NCBI GenBank assembly: GCA_008363265.1
Contig: RHKR01000083.1
Span: 1 to 8,150 of the forward strand
Reading direction: 5' to 3'
DNA length: 8,150 bases
From: Chlorobiota bacterium
Lineage (GTDB): Bacteria; Bacteroidota; Ignavibacteria; Ignavibacteriales; Ignavibacteriaceae
Shown: positions 1 through 7,774 of the stretch, piece after piece
Numbering within the stretch: the first letter of the stretch is position 1
How the letters are laid out: each line of letters opens with the position of its first letter
Program-made: the position numbers and the translations under genes
The notes under the pieces: generated by a model
What the model was told of the DNA's origin: nothing
The model's input: only the letters and a program-made list of their open reading frames with translations
Database searches by the model: none

Positions 1-3000
1 CTTTTGGCAGCCATAATCATTGCATTCGGAGCCTTCGCGGGCTTCAGATCCGGCAACACCCAGGCCGATGTTGCAACATTCCGCATGCTCGCCAACGGGC
101 AGTTCAAACCGGGAGACACGGTTTATTTCCAGGTGATCAACAACACTGAGGATGAGAATTTTCAGTTCTCGGTTTACAGAGTCTCGAACGAGTTCGAATT
201 CATAAGTGAATACCTCGCGGCCCGCACCTACGGCCGCTTCGATATCTGGCGGAAAGAAGGAACATACCTCCAGTTCATGGAGAAGGTAAGGGACTTTAAC
301 CGGGCGATCACTCCCAGTGCCAACTACTACTATGATGCACTGAAGATATCTGCCGGTGTGTTTGAAAAGCCCGGTATATATGTCATCAGAGCGATCAATT
401 CCGGGAAGGTTGCCTGGCTGCCCGTTTATGTTTCCTCGAAGATGATGATCACTAAAAAAGGGCAGAACAACCTCCTTACGTTCACCACGGATGCTATGAC
501 GGGCGAGATACTTACTCCCTCCTCCACGTCTTTCTACGCGGGTGGACAAAAACTCGGCGAAGAGAAACCCGGTACCGACGGGCTGACCCTCTTCAAAATG
601 AACGGATTAAAACAGGATCCGGAAAAGCCAAGCCTTATCACATCAATGGTCGACGGCGAACTTGTTTTCAGCGATCCATACATCTTTTTCGAGGAAGGCG
701 GCGGCATCCGCTATTACTCCTCGATCTATACAAATCAGCCTGTCTACCGCCCCGGCGCCGCCGTGAGCTACAAAGGAGTTATCCGTTTCCGGCAGGATGG
801 GGAAATGGGTGTACCCTCGAACGAAAAAGTCTCTGTAACTATAACCGACCCCTCGGGTACCGAAGTGTCAAAAAACGAGTTTACTCTCGATGAGTACGGA
901 TCATTCTGGTCAACCCTGCAGACTTCACCCGCCTCGAAACCGGGCACCTATTACATAACCGCGCGATTAAAGGAAAACTGGTTTTCGGGCTACTTCACTC
1001 TTGAGGAGTATAAAAAACCGGAATACAAGGTTGAAGTGGCGTTCGATAAAGGCTCCTACTTCAACGGCGATCAGGTTAAAGGAACAGTTAAAGCCGGTTA
1101 CTACTTCGGCCAGCCCGTCGCAGGCGGTACTGTCAAGGTTCGTGTTCTTAGAAAACCGTACCGTGTCCCCTGGTGGCTTGGCAGCGAATACGCCTGGTAT
1201 TACAAGTCGTGGTACGACTTCGACTGGGGTAACTACGACTATATCAAGGAACTCACTGGTCAACTGAACGCTGATGGCACATGGTCATTCAGTTTCCCGA
1301 CCGGTAATGATACCACCGAAAGTTATACTTACACATTCGAGGCGAGTGTTACTGATGCATCACTCAGAGAGATCAAGGGTTCTTCATCCGTCAATGTAGC
1401 GGTCACTGATCTTCTCCTCACCGCCGGCACAAGCCGCTGGTTCGCAAAACCGGGCGAAGAGGTAACCATCACCGCCAATGCATGGTCGCTTGATCTGACA
1501 CCCCTCGAAAGGGAAGTGGCGGTTATCATAAACAGAACCAAGTATATAAATAACCAGCCCCTTACTGAGACAGTATTTAAATCGGAGATCAAGACCGATG
1601 CCCGGGGTGTGGGAAGACTCGCCTATAAGCCGGAATCGGAAGGGTCTTACAATATTATAATTACAGCACGGGGCTCGAACGGAAGAACCACGATAGCACA
1701 AACCTCTTTCAACTGTTTCAGCGGCAGACCATCATGGTACTGGTGGGACAACAACCAGGAGGCGCAGATTTTCACCGATAAGGAGGCTTACCTCCCCGGT
1801 GAGACAATGAAAGTTATGCTTTACGCCCCCGGTGATCCGAAAGAAGGCGTCATCACTGTCGAACAGAATTCGATCTTTAAGGCTCAAAAGATCAAAATAG
1901 CCGACGGTTACGCTGAGTTCGAAATCGTAGCCGGGAAGAGTTGGTCACCCGGCGTTAACATCGCCTTCGCCGGCGCGGTCATGTCGAAAACCATTATTGC
2001 CAGCAAGAAGGTCGGAATAATCAACGATGCCGCGAAACTGAATGTTGAGATAACTCCCTCAAAACAGCAGTTCAAACCGGGCGAGGAAGCAGGTTTCACG
2101 GTTAAAGTGACAAACAACAACGGGAAGCCGGTTAAAGGAGCACAACTCTCATTCGGTACGGTGGATGAAGCAATTTACGCCATCAAGCCGGATCACACCC
2201 CTTCACTCTACGACTCATTCTACCCCGAGGAGTGGTACTATACCCAAACCACCGGATCGCTCGAAGGGAAATACGGACAGTCGATGAGCCGCCCGGTCTC
2301 ACTCATGGATACCGACTACAAACCGGGAGGCCCACAATCAGGTAAATCCTCTATCGAGATCAAACTGAAGTTCGACGAACTTTTGGAGGCCGATGAACGG
2401 TTCCAGCTCCTGATAACCAACGGCACTCTGATCAGGAAAGAGAGGTGGGACGGAGTCAACTTCACCAGATTCACCAACCTCCCTGCCGGTGAATATGACA
2501 TCTGCTTCGTGTTGTACAATATTGTTTATCCTTTGAAACGGGTTTATGTAGCCGAAGGAAAGACCATTGCCGAAGAAATTTACATGGAACCGTACAAGGA
2601 TGAGATGGAGTACTATCTCTCCGGCAACCTCGCGGGAGGACTCGGTGCCGTGGCAAGAAGTGAGGATTTCGCCACGAAAGACGGTATTGGCAAGGAAAGT
2701 GCCCCATCACCACCGGAAGAATCAGGAGAAGAACTGAAGGTTCGCGAGAACTTTGTGGATGCCACATATTGGAACCCTGCGATAGTTACTGACGGAAGTG
2801 GTGAAGCCAGCATTTCTTTTGACCTCCCTGACAACCTGACCTCCTGGAGGTCAACTGTCAGAGTGATCACCAAAGACACCCAAACGGGTGAAACCATCAA
2901 CAACGTGATCGCCACCAAAAACCTCCTTGTCCGGCTGGAAACCCCACGGTTCTTCAAGGAGGCCGATACCACTACCGTGATCGCGAATATTCACAACTAT

Positions 3001-4905
3001 CTGAGCACCGACGCGAACACAAAGGTGAAGTTCTCTTTCAATAATCTTCTTCCGGTTTCGTTTGAAGTAAAAGGTGTCACTGTATCGAAGAAGACCATCG
3101 ACTCGTTCGAGGCACTGATCCCATCGAAGGGTGTGGCCACTGTCGAGATCAAGACCGCCGTGCCGTTCGCCGGTTTCAACAGCGAACTGTACGTTGAGGC
3201 GATCTCAAGCAAAGAGTCTGACGCGATGAGGATCAGCGTCCCCGTAATTCCTCTCGGTGTGAAAGCAACAAATTATCTTAATACGGTTATTCAGGGTACT
3301 GAGACTGAAAAGACGATGGAGTTCATCATTCCGGCCGGAGTGAATTTGAAAACTGTAAGCCTCTCGCTTGCGGTCAGTCCGACTCTCGCCACCTCTCTGC
3401 TGAGCTCACTCGACGGCCTGGTCGACTATCCTTATGGCTGCGTTGAACAGACAATGAGCAGGTTCCTCCCGGCTCTGATCACTTCAAATGCCCTAAATAA
3501 ACTCGGGGTAAAGGTCAGTTCTGCGACACTTGAAAAACTTCCTGAAGTGATCGACAAGGGACTCGCACGGCTCTACGAGTTCCAGAATTCACAGGGGGGA
3601 TGGGGCTGGTGGAAGAATGATCCCGTGAATCCGTACATGACAGCATATGTGGTTTACGGCCTCGATATGGCCATTAAACTCGGATACAAGGTCGACGCCG
3701 CGGTCTACCAGCGCGGGAAGGAGGCCCTCACCAGGCTGCTGAAAGAGAAAAATATCGACCGTGTTACGGCTGCATATATCGCTTGGGTTTACTCCTCGGT
3801 TGAACCAACGGCAAAGAAAAATGCCGACTTTACAAAACTGACCGATGAACTGCTTGCCGATTCTCTGAGTTCGTACGCAACGGCACTGCTTGGACTCAGC
3901 TACAACAACATCGCCGACAAACCCACATCCAAAGTGGTGCTTGAGAAGCTGATGAAACAGGCTGTGGAAGACCAGAACTTCATCTTCTGGGGTCATGACA
4001 ACTACTATACATGGCAGAACGACAAGGTTCAGGCCACCGCGTTCGCCCTCAAACTTATGATCGCCGCCGGTGATGATTCATCGAAGATATTCAAGGCCAT
4101 GCGCACGCTGATCCGCGAGCAGAAGGGGCACGGCTGGCACTCGACTCTTCAGACAGCCACTGCCGTTTTCGCCCTTACTGATTATGTTACCATGACCAAC
4201 GAACTTGATCCTGACTATACCGCCGAGGTTTTCGTGAACGGACGATCGGTCAGAAAGGTATCATTCGACAAGGCAAACCTCTATCCCTCGGATGCGAACA
4301 TCAAACTTTCGCATTCAGTGTTCCCGTTGATACACGGTAAAAATATGATCAAGATCGTGAAAAAAGGGAAAGGGATGGTTTACGCGGGAGCCGAATCCGA
4401 TCTCTATTACCCCGATCTCTCATTCGTAAAAGAGAACAGGTTCAACGTCACAAAAGAGGTCTTTAAACTGAATGAAGTCAGGTCGGGCAACAGCATCATT
4501 TACCGCAAGGCAGCGCACGACAAGGTCTTCCCTGGCGACATGCTTCTGGTAAAATTGAAAGTGAAGACCAACAGAACCGATGATCAGTATATGATGGTTG
4601 AAGACATGCTGCCGGCCGGTTATGAATTGGTGAAGGACGATCACCTCTACAACATCGAGGGTGAGCAGAACCACACAGGCTACTGGCCCGGCTACTGGAA
4701 CTGGTTTTATGCCGACAAGGAGATACGTGACTCGAAGATAACCTTCTTCGTAACCTATGCCCCTCAGGAGATGGAATTCACCTACATCCTGAGAGCCCAG
4801 TTACCGGGATTCTACACTTCAGAACCAAGCTATGCAGGGCTGATGTACTACCCCGAGATCAGAGGCTTCGGCAACAAGACCCTCTTCAGGATACTCCCCA
4901 AATAA
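1..4905 (+). CDS. Bacterial alpha-2-macroglobulin family protein with thioester (5' partial)
   Basis: This is a secreted protease-trap protein of the bacterial A2M family, expected to act in the periplasm. The frame is open from base 1, and the first possible start is a TTG at base 4 with no room for a ribosome-binding site, so the true start probably lies upstream. Numbering from that TTG gives 1633 residues, close to the E. coli YfhM type (about 1650). The first 20 residues are hydrophobic like a signal peptide and show no lipobox Cys. Macroglobulin-like domains follow, with hallmarks NQPVYRPG near 245, EEYKKPEYKVEV near 335, a YLPGE segment near 597 and VDEAIYAI at 720-727. A prealbumin-like insert lies at about 779-864, an acidic Pro/Ser linker at 897-911, and the A2M signature (WNP, then LPDNLTSWR) from about 913. 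The thioester is Cys1146-Val-Glu-Gln1149 in an alpha-toroid domain containing GGWGWW near 1198-1203. The C-terminal macroglobulin domain ends in a typical LPGFYTSEP...YYPEIRG segment. No pbpC neighbour is visible on the 3' side, unlike the E. coli thioester-bearing homologue. Confidence -1.
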   Translation, partial: LLAAIIIAFGAFAGFRSGNTQADVATFRMLANGQFKPGDTVYFQVINNTEDENFQFSVYRVSNEFEFISEYLAARTYGRFDIWRKEGTYLQFMEKVRDFNRAITPSANYYYDALKISAGVFEKPGIYVIRAINSGKVAWLPVYVSSKMMITKKGQNNLLTFTTDAMTGEILTPSSTSFYAGGQKLGEEKPGTDGLTLFKMNGLKQDPEKPSLITSMVDGELVFSDPYIFFEEGGGIRYYSSIYTNQPVYRPGAAVSYKGVIRFRQDGEMGVPSNEKVSVTITDPSGTEVSKNEFTLDEYGSFWSTLQTSPASKPGTYYITARLKENWFSGYFTLEEYKKPEYKVEVAFDKGSYFNGDQVKGTVKAGYYFGQPVAGGTVKVRVLRKPYRVPWWLGSEYAWYYKSWYDFDWGNYDYIKELTGQLNADGTWSFSFPTGNDTTESYTYTFEASVTDASLREIKGSSSVNVAVTDLLLTAGTSRWFAKPGEEVTITANAWSLDLTPLEREVAVIINRTKYINNQPLTETVFKSEIKTDARGVGRLAYKPESEGSYNIIITARGSNGRTTIAQTSFNCFSGRPSWYWWDNNQEAQIFTDKEAYLPGETMKVMLYAPGDPKEGVITVEQNSIFKAQKIKIADGYAEFEIVAGKSWSPGVNIAFAGAVMSKTIIASKKVGIINDAAKLNVEITPSKQQFKPGEEAGFTVKVTNNNGKPVKGAQLSFGTVDEAIYAIKPDHTPSLYDSFYPEEWYYTQTTGSLEGKYGQSMSRPVSLMDTDYKPGGPQSGKSSIEIKLKFDELLEADERFQLLITNGTLIRKERWDGVNFTRFTNLPAGEYDICFVLYNIVYPLKRVYVAEGKTIAEEIYMEPYKDEMEYYLSGNLAGGLGAVARSEDFATKDGIGKESAPSPPEESGEELKVRENFVDATYWNPAIVTDGSGEASISFDLPDNLTSWRSTVRVITKDTQTGETINNVIATKNLLVRLETPRFFKEADTTTVIANIHNYLSTDANTKVKFSFNNLLPVSFEVKGVTVSKKTIDSFEALIPSKGVATVEIKTAVPFAGFNSELYVEAISSKESDAMRISVPVIPLGVKATNYLNTVIQGTETEKTMEFIIPAGVNLKTVSLSLAVSPTLATSLLSSLDGLVDYPYGCVEQTMSRFLPALITSNALNKLGVKVSSATLEKLPEVIDKGLARLYEFQNSQGGWGWWKNDPVNPYMTAYVVYGLDMAIKLGYKVDAAVYQRGKEALTRLLKEKNIDRVTAAYIAWVYSSVEPTAKKNADFTKLTDELLADSLSSYATALLGLSYNNIADKPTSKVVLEKLMKQAVEDQNFIFWGHDNYYTWQNDKVQATAFALKLMIAAGDDSSKIFKAMRTLIREQKGHGWHSTLQTATAVFALTDYVTMTNELDPDYTAEVFVNGRSVRKVSFDKANLYPSDANIKLSHSVFPLIHGKNMIKIVKKGKGMVYAGAESDLYYPDLSFVKENRFNVTKEVFKLNEVRSGNSIIYRKAAHDKVFPGDMLLVKLKVKTNRTDDQYMMVEDMLPAGYELVKDDHLYNIEGEQNHTGYWPGYWNWFYADKEIRDSKITFFVTYAPQEMEFTYILRAQLPGFYTSEPSYAGLMYYPEIRGFGNKTLFRILPK
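3439..3450 (+). other. A2M thioester motif CVEQ
   Basis: The codons TGC GTT GAA CAG encode Cys1146-Val-Glu-Gln1149, preceded by DYPYG. In the A2M/complement family the Cys and Gln side chains form an internal thioester that couples covalently to the attacking protease. Both residues are present, which places this protein with the thioester-bearing bacterial A2Ms and not with the thioester-lacking YfaS-like group. Confidence -1.
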
Positions 4906-4915
4906 TTAAACAAAA

Positions 4916-4945
4916 AAAGGATGCGGACATCAGTCCGCATCCTTT
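4916..4945. terminator. Bidirectional intrinsic terminator between convergent genes
   Basis: A perfect 13-bp stem (4916-4928 with 4933-4945, core AGGATGCGGAC/GTCCGCATCCT) closes a 4-base ATCA loop, starting 11 bases after the A2M stop. On the - strand the stem is followed by a run of seven T (read through the outer stem pairs), the classic form, so it should end the nucleosidase-kinase-regulator transcript. On the + strand the tail is only TTTATCTATA, so termination of A2M transcripts there may be weaker. Confidence -1.
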
Positions 4946-4951
4946 ATCTAT

Positions 4952-4972
4952 ACACTCCACACTCTACACTAC
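4952..4972. repeat. Three tandem heptamers (ACACTNN)
   Basis: ACACTCC, ACACTCT and ACACTAC sit side by side; the last covers the stop codon of the response regulator (4969-4971, - strand). The array is short and imperfect and may be only low-complexity sequence between the terminator and the gene end. No function is proposed. Confidence -1.
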
Positions 4973-5694
4973 AAAGAAAGCATCTCCTTAAACTTTATCG
5001 ACTGCCGGCGGGATACTTCAACCTTCTTCCCGTCTTTCATTTTAACAAGAAGACCGCCGTTAAGCCAGGGCTCAATATTTTCAATGTATTTCAGATTGAT
5101 TATGTGCTTCCTGTTCGCGCGGAAGAAAGTTCTGCCGTCGAGCCTTTCATCAAGGTAATTGAGGGTCTTAAGGATCAACGGTTTCTGATCGCGGAAAAAG
5201 AGCCTTACATAATTTCCTTCCGACTCAAACAGCCTGACCTCTTCGAGCTTAACGAACCAGCAGCGATCGCCGTCTTTCACGAATACCTGATCATCAGCCT
5301 TCAGCGACTTGCTCACCAATTTAAGTTCGAGCTCTTCATCCTCTTTTTTCTCTACCTTTATCTTCTTTATCGCTTCTGCCAGTCGCGCGGGCTCAATCGG
5401 TTTAAGAAGGTAGTCGAGAGCGTTAAATTCGAAAGCTTTTATCGCGTATTCATCATAAGCTGTAGTGAAGATAACCCTGGGTGAACGGTCGAGCTCTTCG
5501 AGGAGGTCGAACCCTGTTTTGCCGGGCATCTGGATATCCAGAAACACCACATCAGGGTCATGCTGCCTGATCTTCTCTACCCCCTCATCCACATTCGCGG
5601 CTTCATCCACGATCTCCACTTCGGTAAACTCCGCGAGAAGCCTCCTCAATTCGTTGCGCGCGAGGCGTTCATCGTCAACTATAATAGCTTTCAT
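4969..5694 (-). CDS. LytTR-family response regulator
   Basis: This is a cytoplasmic two-component response regulator of 241 residues, the usual length for the LytR/AlgR (LytTR) family. Residues 1-120 form the receiver domain: acidic pocket Asp7-Asp8, phospho-acceptor Asp53 in FLDIQMPG, the Thr-Ala switch in FTTAYDEYA (77-85) and conserved Lys98 in LLKP. Residues of about 135-240 form a LytTR DNA-binding domain, with the typical ESEGNYVRL and FFRANRKHIINL segments. The ATG at 5694 lies inside the end of the upstream kinase gene (20-nt overlap) and is preceded by GGAGGAA at 6-nt spacing, which fixes the start. The overlap suggests coupled translation and a fixed ratio to the kinase, its expected phosphodonor. 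Target promoters cannot be told from the sequence. Confidence -1.
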   Translation of the reverse strand: MKAIIVDDERLARNELRRLLAEFTEVEIVDEAANVDEGVEKIRQHDPDVVFLDIQMPGKTGFDLLEELDRSPRVIFTTAYDEYAIKAFEFNALDYLLKPIEPARLAEAIKKIKVEKKEDEELELKLVSKSLKADDQVFVKDGDRCWFVKLEEVRLFESEGNYVRLFFRDQKPLILKTLNYLDERLDGRTFFRANRKHIINLKYIENIEPWLNGGLLVKMKDGKKVEVSRRQSIKFKEMLSL

Positions 5695-6772
5695 TCTCTA
5701 TTCCTCCGGTTGGGATTATTATTTCAGCTTTCACCATGCCGTCACTGTTTTTGATGCTGAAAGAAGCCTTCTCGCCGTAGAGAAGCGAAAGGCGGTGTCT
5801 TGTGTTCGCGAGACCGAACCCTTTTGAATCTGCCATCAACTGGTCATCGAGCGTGCCGGAATTGGTGATTATTAAAATCAGGTCGTCTCTTTCCCTGCGG
5901 GCTGTTACCGTCACTTCCCCCCCTTTCGGGAGTTTTGAAACACCATGTTTGATCCCGTTCTCCACCAGGGTCTGCACCATCATCGGCGGGATCGGCACAA
6001 AATTAACCGATGGCTCAATGTCTACTTTATACGAGAGCCGCTCTTCGTACCGCACATGCTCGAGCGAAAGGTAGTCGTTCACCGTCCTTATCTCATCCTC
6101 AAGCGGAACCGTCTCACTCCTCTCGACATTAAGAGAATAACGGAAAATATTCGAGAGCTGTGTGATCGATCTCTTCGCTTTCGCCGGATCCTCCTCGATC
6201 AAGGCCCTGATCCCGTTCATCGCGTTGAACATGAAGTGGGGATTCAATTGCGACTTCAATGTCTTCAATTCAAAATCCTTAACCGCCGCCTCCCAGATGA
6301 AACGCTCGATCTCAACTTTCTGGTAATTCTCGAAGTAGTGCACCGCGAAGTAGATTATCGTCCACAAAAGCACGATGATCGAGAGGTTGATCAGATTGAT
6401 CATAATATTAGGTGCCGAAAGAAGCCTGTCTTTAGGCATGCCGGTTATCAGCAACGGGATTGAGATGATCGTGAAGATCAGTGCCGCGCTTGTTATCGCT
6501 CCCAACAATAGCCTCGGGGCAATCGCCTTCAGCTCAAGATCGAGCCATTCATACCGCTTGATCACGAACCTGAATAGGTGCGTCACACCGATGCCGGTTA
6601 CTATCAGACTTGGGACAACGATAAGCATCAATGTATCGAGCCGCTCAGGCTTGGGACTTTCGGATCTGACCGAAAAGAGGATCAGAAAGTTAAGAAAGCC
6701 GTAACCTCCCCATCCTGCCAGTTGCAGTATCCAGTAGAATTTCTGCCTGTTATCCTGTAAAACAGATATCAT
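5675..6772 (-). CDS. LytS-type sensor histidine kinase (His_kinase/HATPase_c)
   Basis: This is an inner-membrane sensor kinase of 365 residues. Four hydrophobic segments (about 12-34, 47-69, 88-110 and 122-147) form the N-terminal membrane module; no large extracytoplasmic sensor domain is present. A short helical linker leads to the His_kinase domain with phospho-acceptor His179 in SQLNPHFMFN. The ATP-binding domain shows the N-box LVENGIKHG (269-277), an ITNSG segment (302-306) in place of the more usual D-N-G form, and the G-box GFGLANTRHRL (318-328). The ATG at 6772 is preceded directly by an in-frame TAA, so no earlier start is possible. No Shine-Dalgarno sequence is visible; the gene begins 12 nt after the nucleosidase stop and is probably translated by coupling. 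It overlaps the response regulator gene by 20 nt, so the two are a cognate pair. The ligand is unknown. Confidence -1.
   Translation of the reverse strand: MISVLQDNRQKFYWILQLAGWGGYGFLNFLILFSVRSESPKPERLDTLMLIVVPSLIVTGIGVTHLFRFVIKRYEWLDLELKAIAPRLLLGAITSAALIFTIISIPLLITGMPKDRLLSAPNIMINLINLSIIVLLWTIIYFAVHYFENYQKVEIERFIWEAAVKDFELKTLKSQLNPHFMFNAMNGIRALIEEDPAKAKRSITQLSNIFRYSLNVERSETVPLEDEIRTVNDYLSLEHVRYEERLSYKVDIEPSVNFVPIPPMMVQTLVENGIKHGVSKLPKGGEVTVTARRERDDLILIITNSGTLDDQLMADSKGFGLANTRHRLSLLYGEKASFSIKNSDGMVKAEIIIPTGGIENESYYS
5701..5707 (-). promoter_or_regulatory. Ribosome-binding site of the response regulator
   Basis: On the - strand GGAGGAA lies 6 nt before the ATG at 5694 and is embedded in the last codons of the kinase gene (Gly-Gly-Ile). 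It is the clearest Shine-Dalgarno sequence in the operon and decides the regulator start. Confidence -1.
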
Positions 6773-6794
6773 TTAACGGGCCGGCTAATGATAT
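6766..6794 (-). promoter_or_regulatory. Inverted repeat enclosing the kinase start codon
   Basis: ATATCATT (6766-6773) and AATGATAT (6787-6794) are perfect 8-base complements across a 13-base G+C-rich loop. In the - strand transcript one arm contains the kinase AUG and the other covers the last codons of the nucleosidase gene, whose stop is next to the stem. A ribosome finishing the nucleosidase would open the stem. The stem is A+U-rich and weak, so the regulatory role is a suggestion. Confidence -1.
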
Positions 6795-7561
6795 GTAAAA
6801 TGTTTTATCTGCTCCCCTTTTTTCTCGATTTCCGTCATCGCTTCGATCCCGATCTCAAGGTGAAGTGCCGCGAACTTCCGCGTTACCTCCTTGTCAGATT
6901 CCTCCGTCTTTACCCCCTCGGGGATCATCGGCACATCAGACACAAGCAGAAGCGCGCCGCGCGGTATCTGGTTTACGAACCCGACAGTAAAAAGCGTGGC
7001 CGTTTCCATATCGATCGCTATCGCGTTGGTTTCTTTCAGGTAATCCTTAAAATCGTCATCCCACTCCCAGAGTCGTCTGTTGGTGGTGTAGATAACCCCG
7101 GTGCGGTACTCGAGGTCGCGGTCTACGATCATTTCTGAAACGAACTTGTGAAGTTTGAATGAGGGAAGTGCCGGCACTTCGGGGAGGGCATAATCGTTAC
7201 TCGTTCCCTCTCCCCTGATCGCCGCTATCGGAAGGATGAAATGGCCAAGTTCAGTCGATCTCTTCAGTCCGCCGCATTTACCCAGAAAAAGAACCCCTTT
7301 GGGCTCAACGGCTGTCAGCAGATCCATTATAGTAGCGGCATTTGCCGAGCCGATACCGAAGTTGATGATCGTCAGTCCGTCACTGTTCGTCGCCGTCTGC
7401 ATCGGACGGCCGGTTCCCTCTATCTCACAATTAAACCTTTCGGCGAACTGCTCAACATAATTATGAAAATTTGTCAGGAGGATATATTTCCCGAACTTCT
7501 CGAGTGGTGTTCCGGTATATCTCGGTAACCAGTTCCTCGCGATATCTATCTTTGTCTTCAT
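6785..7561 (-). CDS. amn: AMP nucleosidase, short Bacteroidota type
   Basis: The protein belongs to the purine/uridine phosphorylase fold and most resembles AMP nucleosidases, which hydrolyse AMP to adenine and ribose 5-phosphate in the cytoplasm. It has 258 residues; E. coli Amn is about 484 because it carries an extra N-terminal regulatory domain that is absent here. The N-terminus, NWLPRYTGTPLE...YILLTNF, is typical of the short Bacteroidota group. Catalytic-fold motifs are GIGSANA (69-75), FLGKCGGL (92-99), GEGTSNDY (117-124), IDMETATLF (183-191, base/ribose recognition) and SDVPM (198-202, with the likely general-acid Asp199). The ATG at 7561 is preferred over the TTG at 7573 because AAAGAG stands a few bases before it and family members begin MKTK. 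It is the first gene of an apparent operon with the kinase and regulator. Another nucleoside-cleaving specificity cannot be excluded. Confidence -1.
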   Translation of the reverse strand: MKTKIDIARNWLPRYTGTPLEKFGKYILLTNFHNYVEQFAERFNCEIEGTGRPMQTATNSDGLTIINFGIGSANAATIMDLLTAVEPKGVLFLGKCGGLKRSTELGHFILPIAAIRGEGTSNDYALPEVPALPSFKLHKFVSEMIVDRDLEYRTGVIYTTNRRLWEWDDDFKDYLKETNAIAIDMETATLFTVGFVNQIPRGALLLVSDVPMIPEGVKTEESDKEVTRKFAALHLEIGIEAMTEIEKKGEQIKHFTYH

Positions 7562-7589
7562 TTCTCTTTGCAAAAACCAAAATTATTCA

Positions 7590-7619
7590 ATCATACAAGT
7601 TAATATTTTTGCGTGAAAA
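7590..7619 (-). promoter_or_regulatory. Candidate promoter of the nucleosidase-kinase-regulator operon
   Basis: Read on the - strand, TTTTCA (7614-7619) and TATGAT (7590-7595) are separated by 18 bases and match the sigma-70 -35 and -10 consensus at 4/6 and 5/6 positions. Transcription would start near 7583, leaving a leader of about 20 nt before the ATG. An alternative is TAATTTTG (7578-7585), an exact match to the Bacteroidota -7 form TAnnTTTG, but it lacks a TTG at the right upstream distance and would give an almost leaderless RNA. Confidence -1.
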
Positions 7620-7653
7620 TTGGGTTTCATCCTCCGTTCAACACACATAATTC

Positions 7654-7691
7654 ATTATTAAAAAAATTCTGAGATCATTACTTTTAATAAT
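7654..7691. repeat. 10-bp A+T-rich inverted repeat in the divergent intergenic region
   Basis: ATTATTAAAA (7654-7663) and TTTTAATAAT (7682-7691) are perfect complements across 18 bases. The repeat lies about midway between the divergent starts at 7561 and 7775. It could be an operator for a dimeric regulator, or chance in A+T-rich DNA. The stem has no G or C, so it is not a terminator. Confidence -1.
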
Positions 7692-7774
7692 AGAAAATCA
7701 TCTCGGGAAATATTTGCTGTTCTGAAGACAATTAATTATTTTAAGGCGAAGATAGTATAATTTAGGAATTTAAT

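Noticed and set aside
2613..2972. A 119-codon open frame on the - strand inside the A2M gene
   Set aside because: It is opposite the conserved A2M signature region; the Ser/Pro/Leu-rich translation is typical of an antisense shadow.
3589..3996. A 135-codon open frame on the - strand inside the A2M gene
   Set aside because: It is a shadow of the thioester domain coding sequence, with no motif of its own.
4921..5484. A 187-codon open frame on the + strand
   Set aside because: It lies opposite the response regulator, which has all the receiver and LytTR motifs. The + strand translation shows no family features and begins inside the terminator hairpin.
5945..6463. A 172-codon open frame on the + strand
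   Set aside because: It is antisense to the histidine kinase, whose H, N and G boxes are intact. The + frame has no recognisable motif or ribosome-binding site.
7604..7611. TATTTTTG on the + strand, matching the Bacteroidota -7 element TAnnTTTG
   Set aside because: There is no -33 TTG at suitable spacing and the next + strand start is about 165 bases away; such a match is expected by chance in A+T-rich DNA.
7756..7761. A perfect TATAAT just before the GTG at 7775
   Set aside because: A start of transcription about 7 bases downstream would fall at the GTG and lose the AGGA ribosome-binding site at 7764-7767. No -35 element is seen at the right distance.
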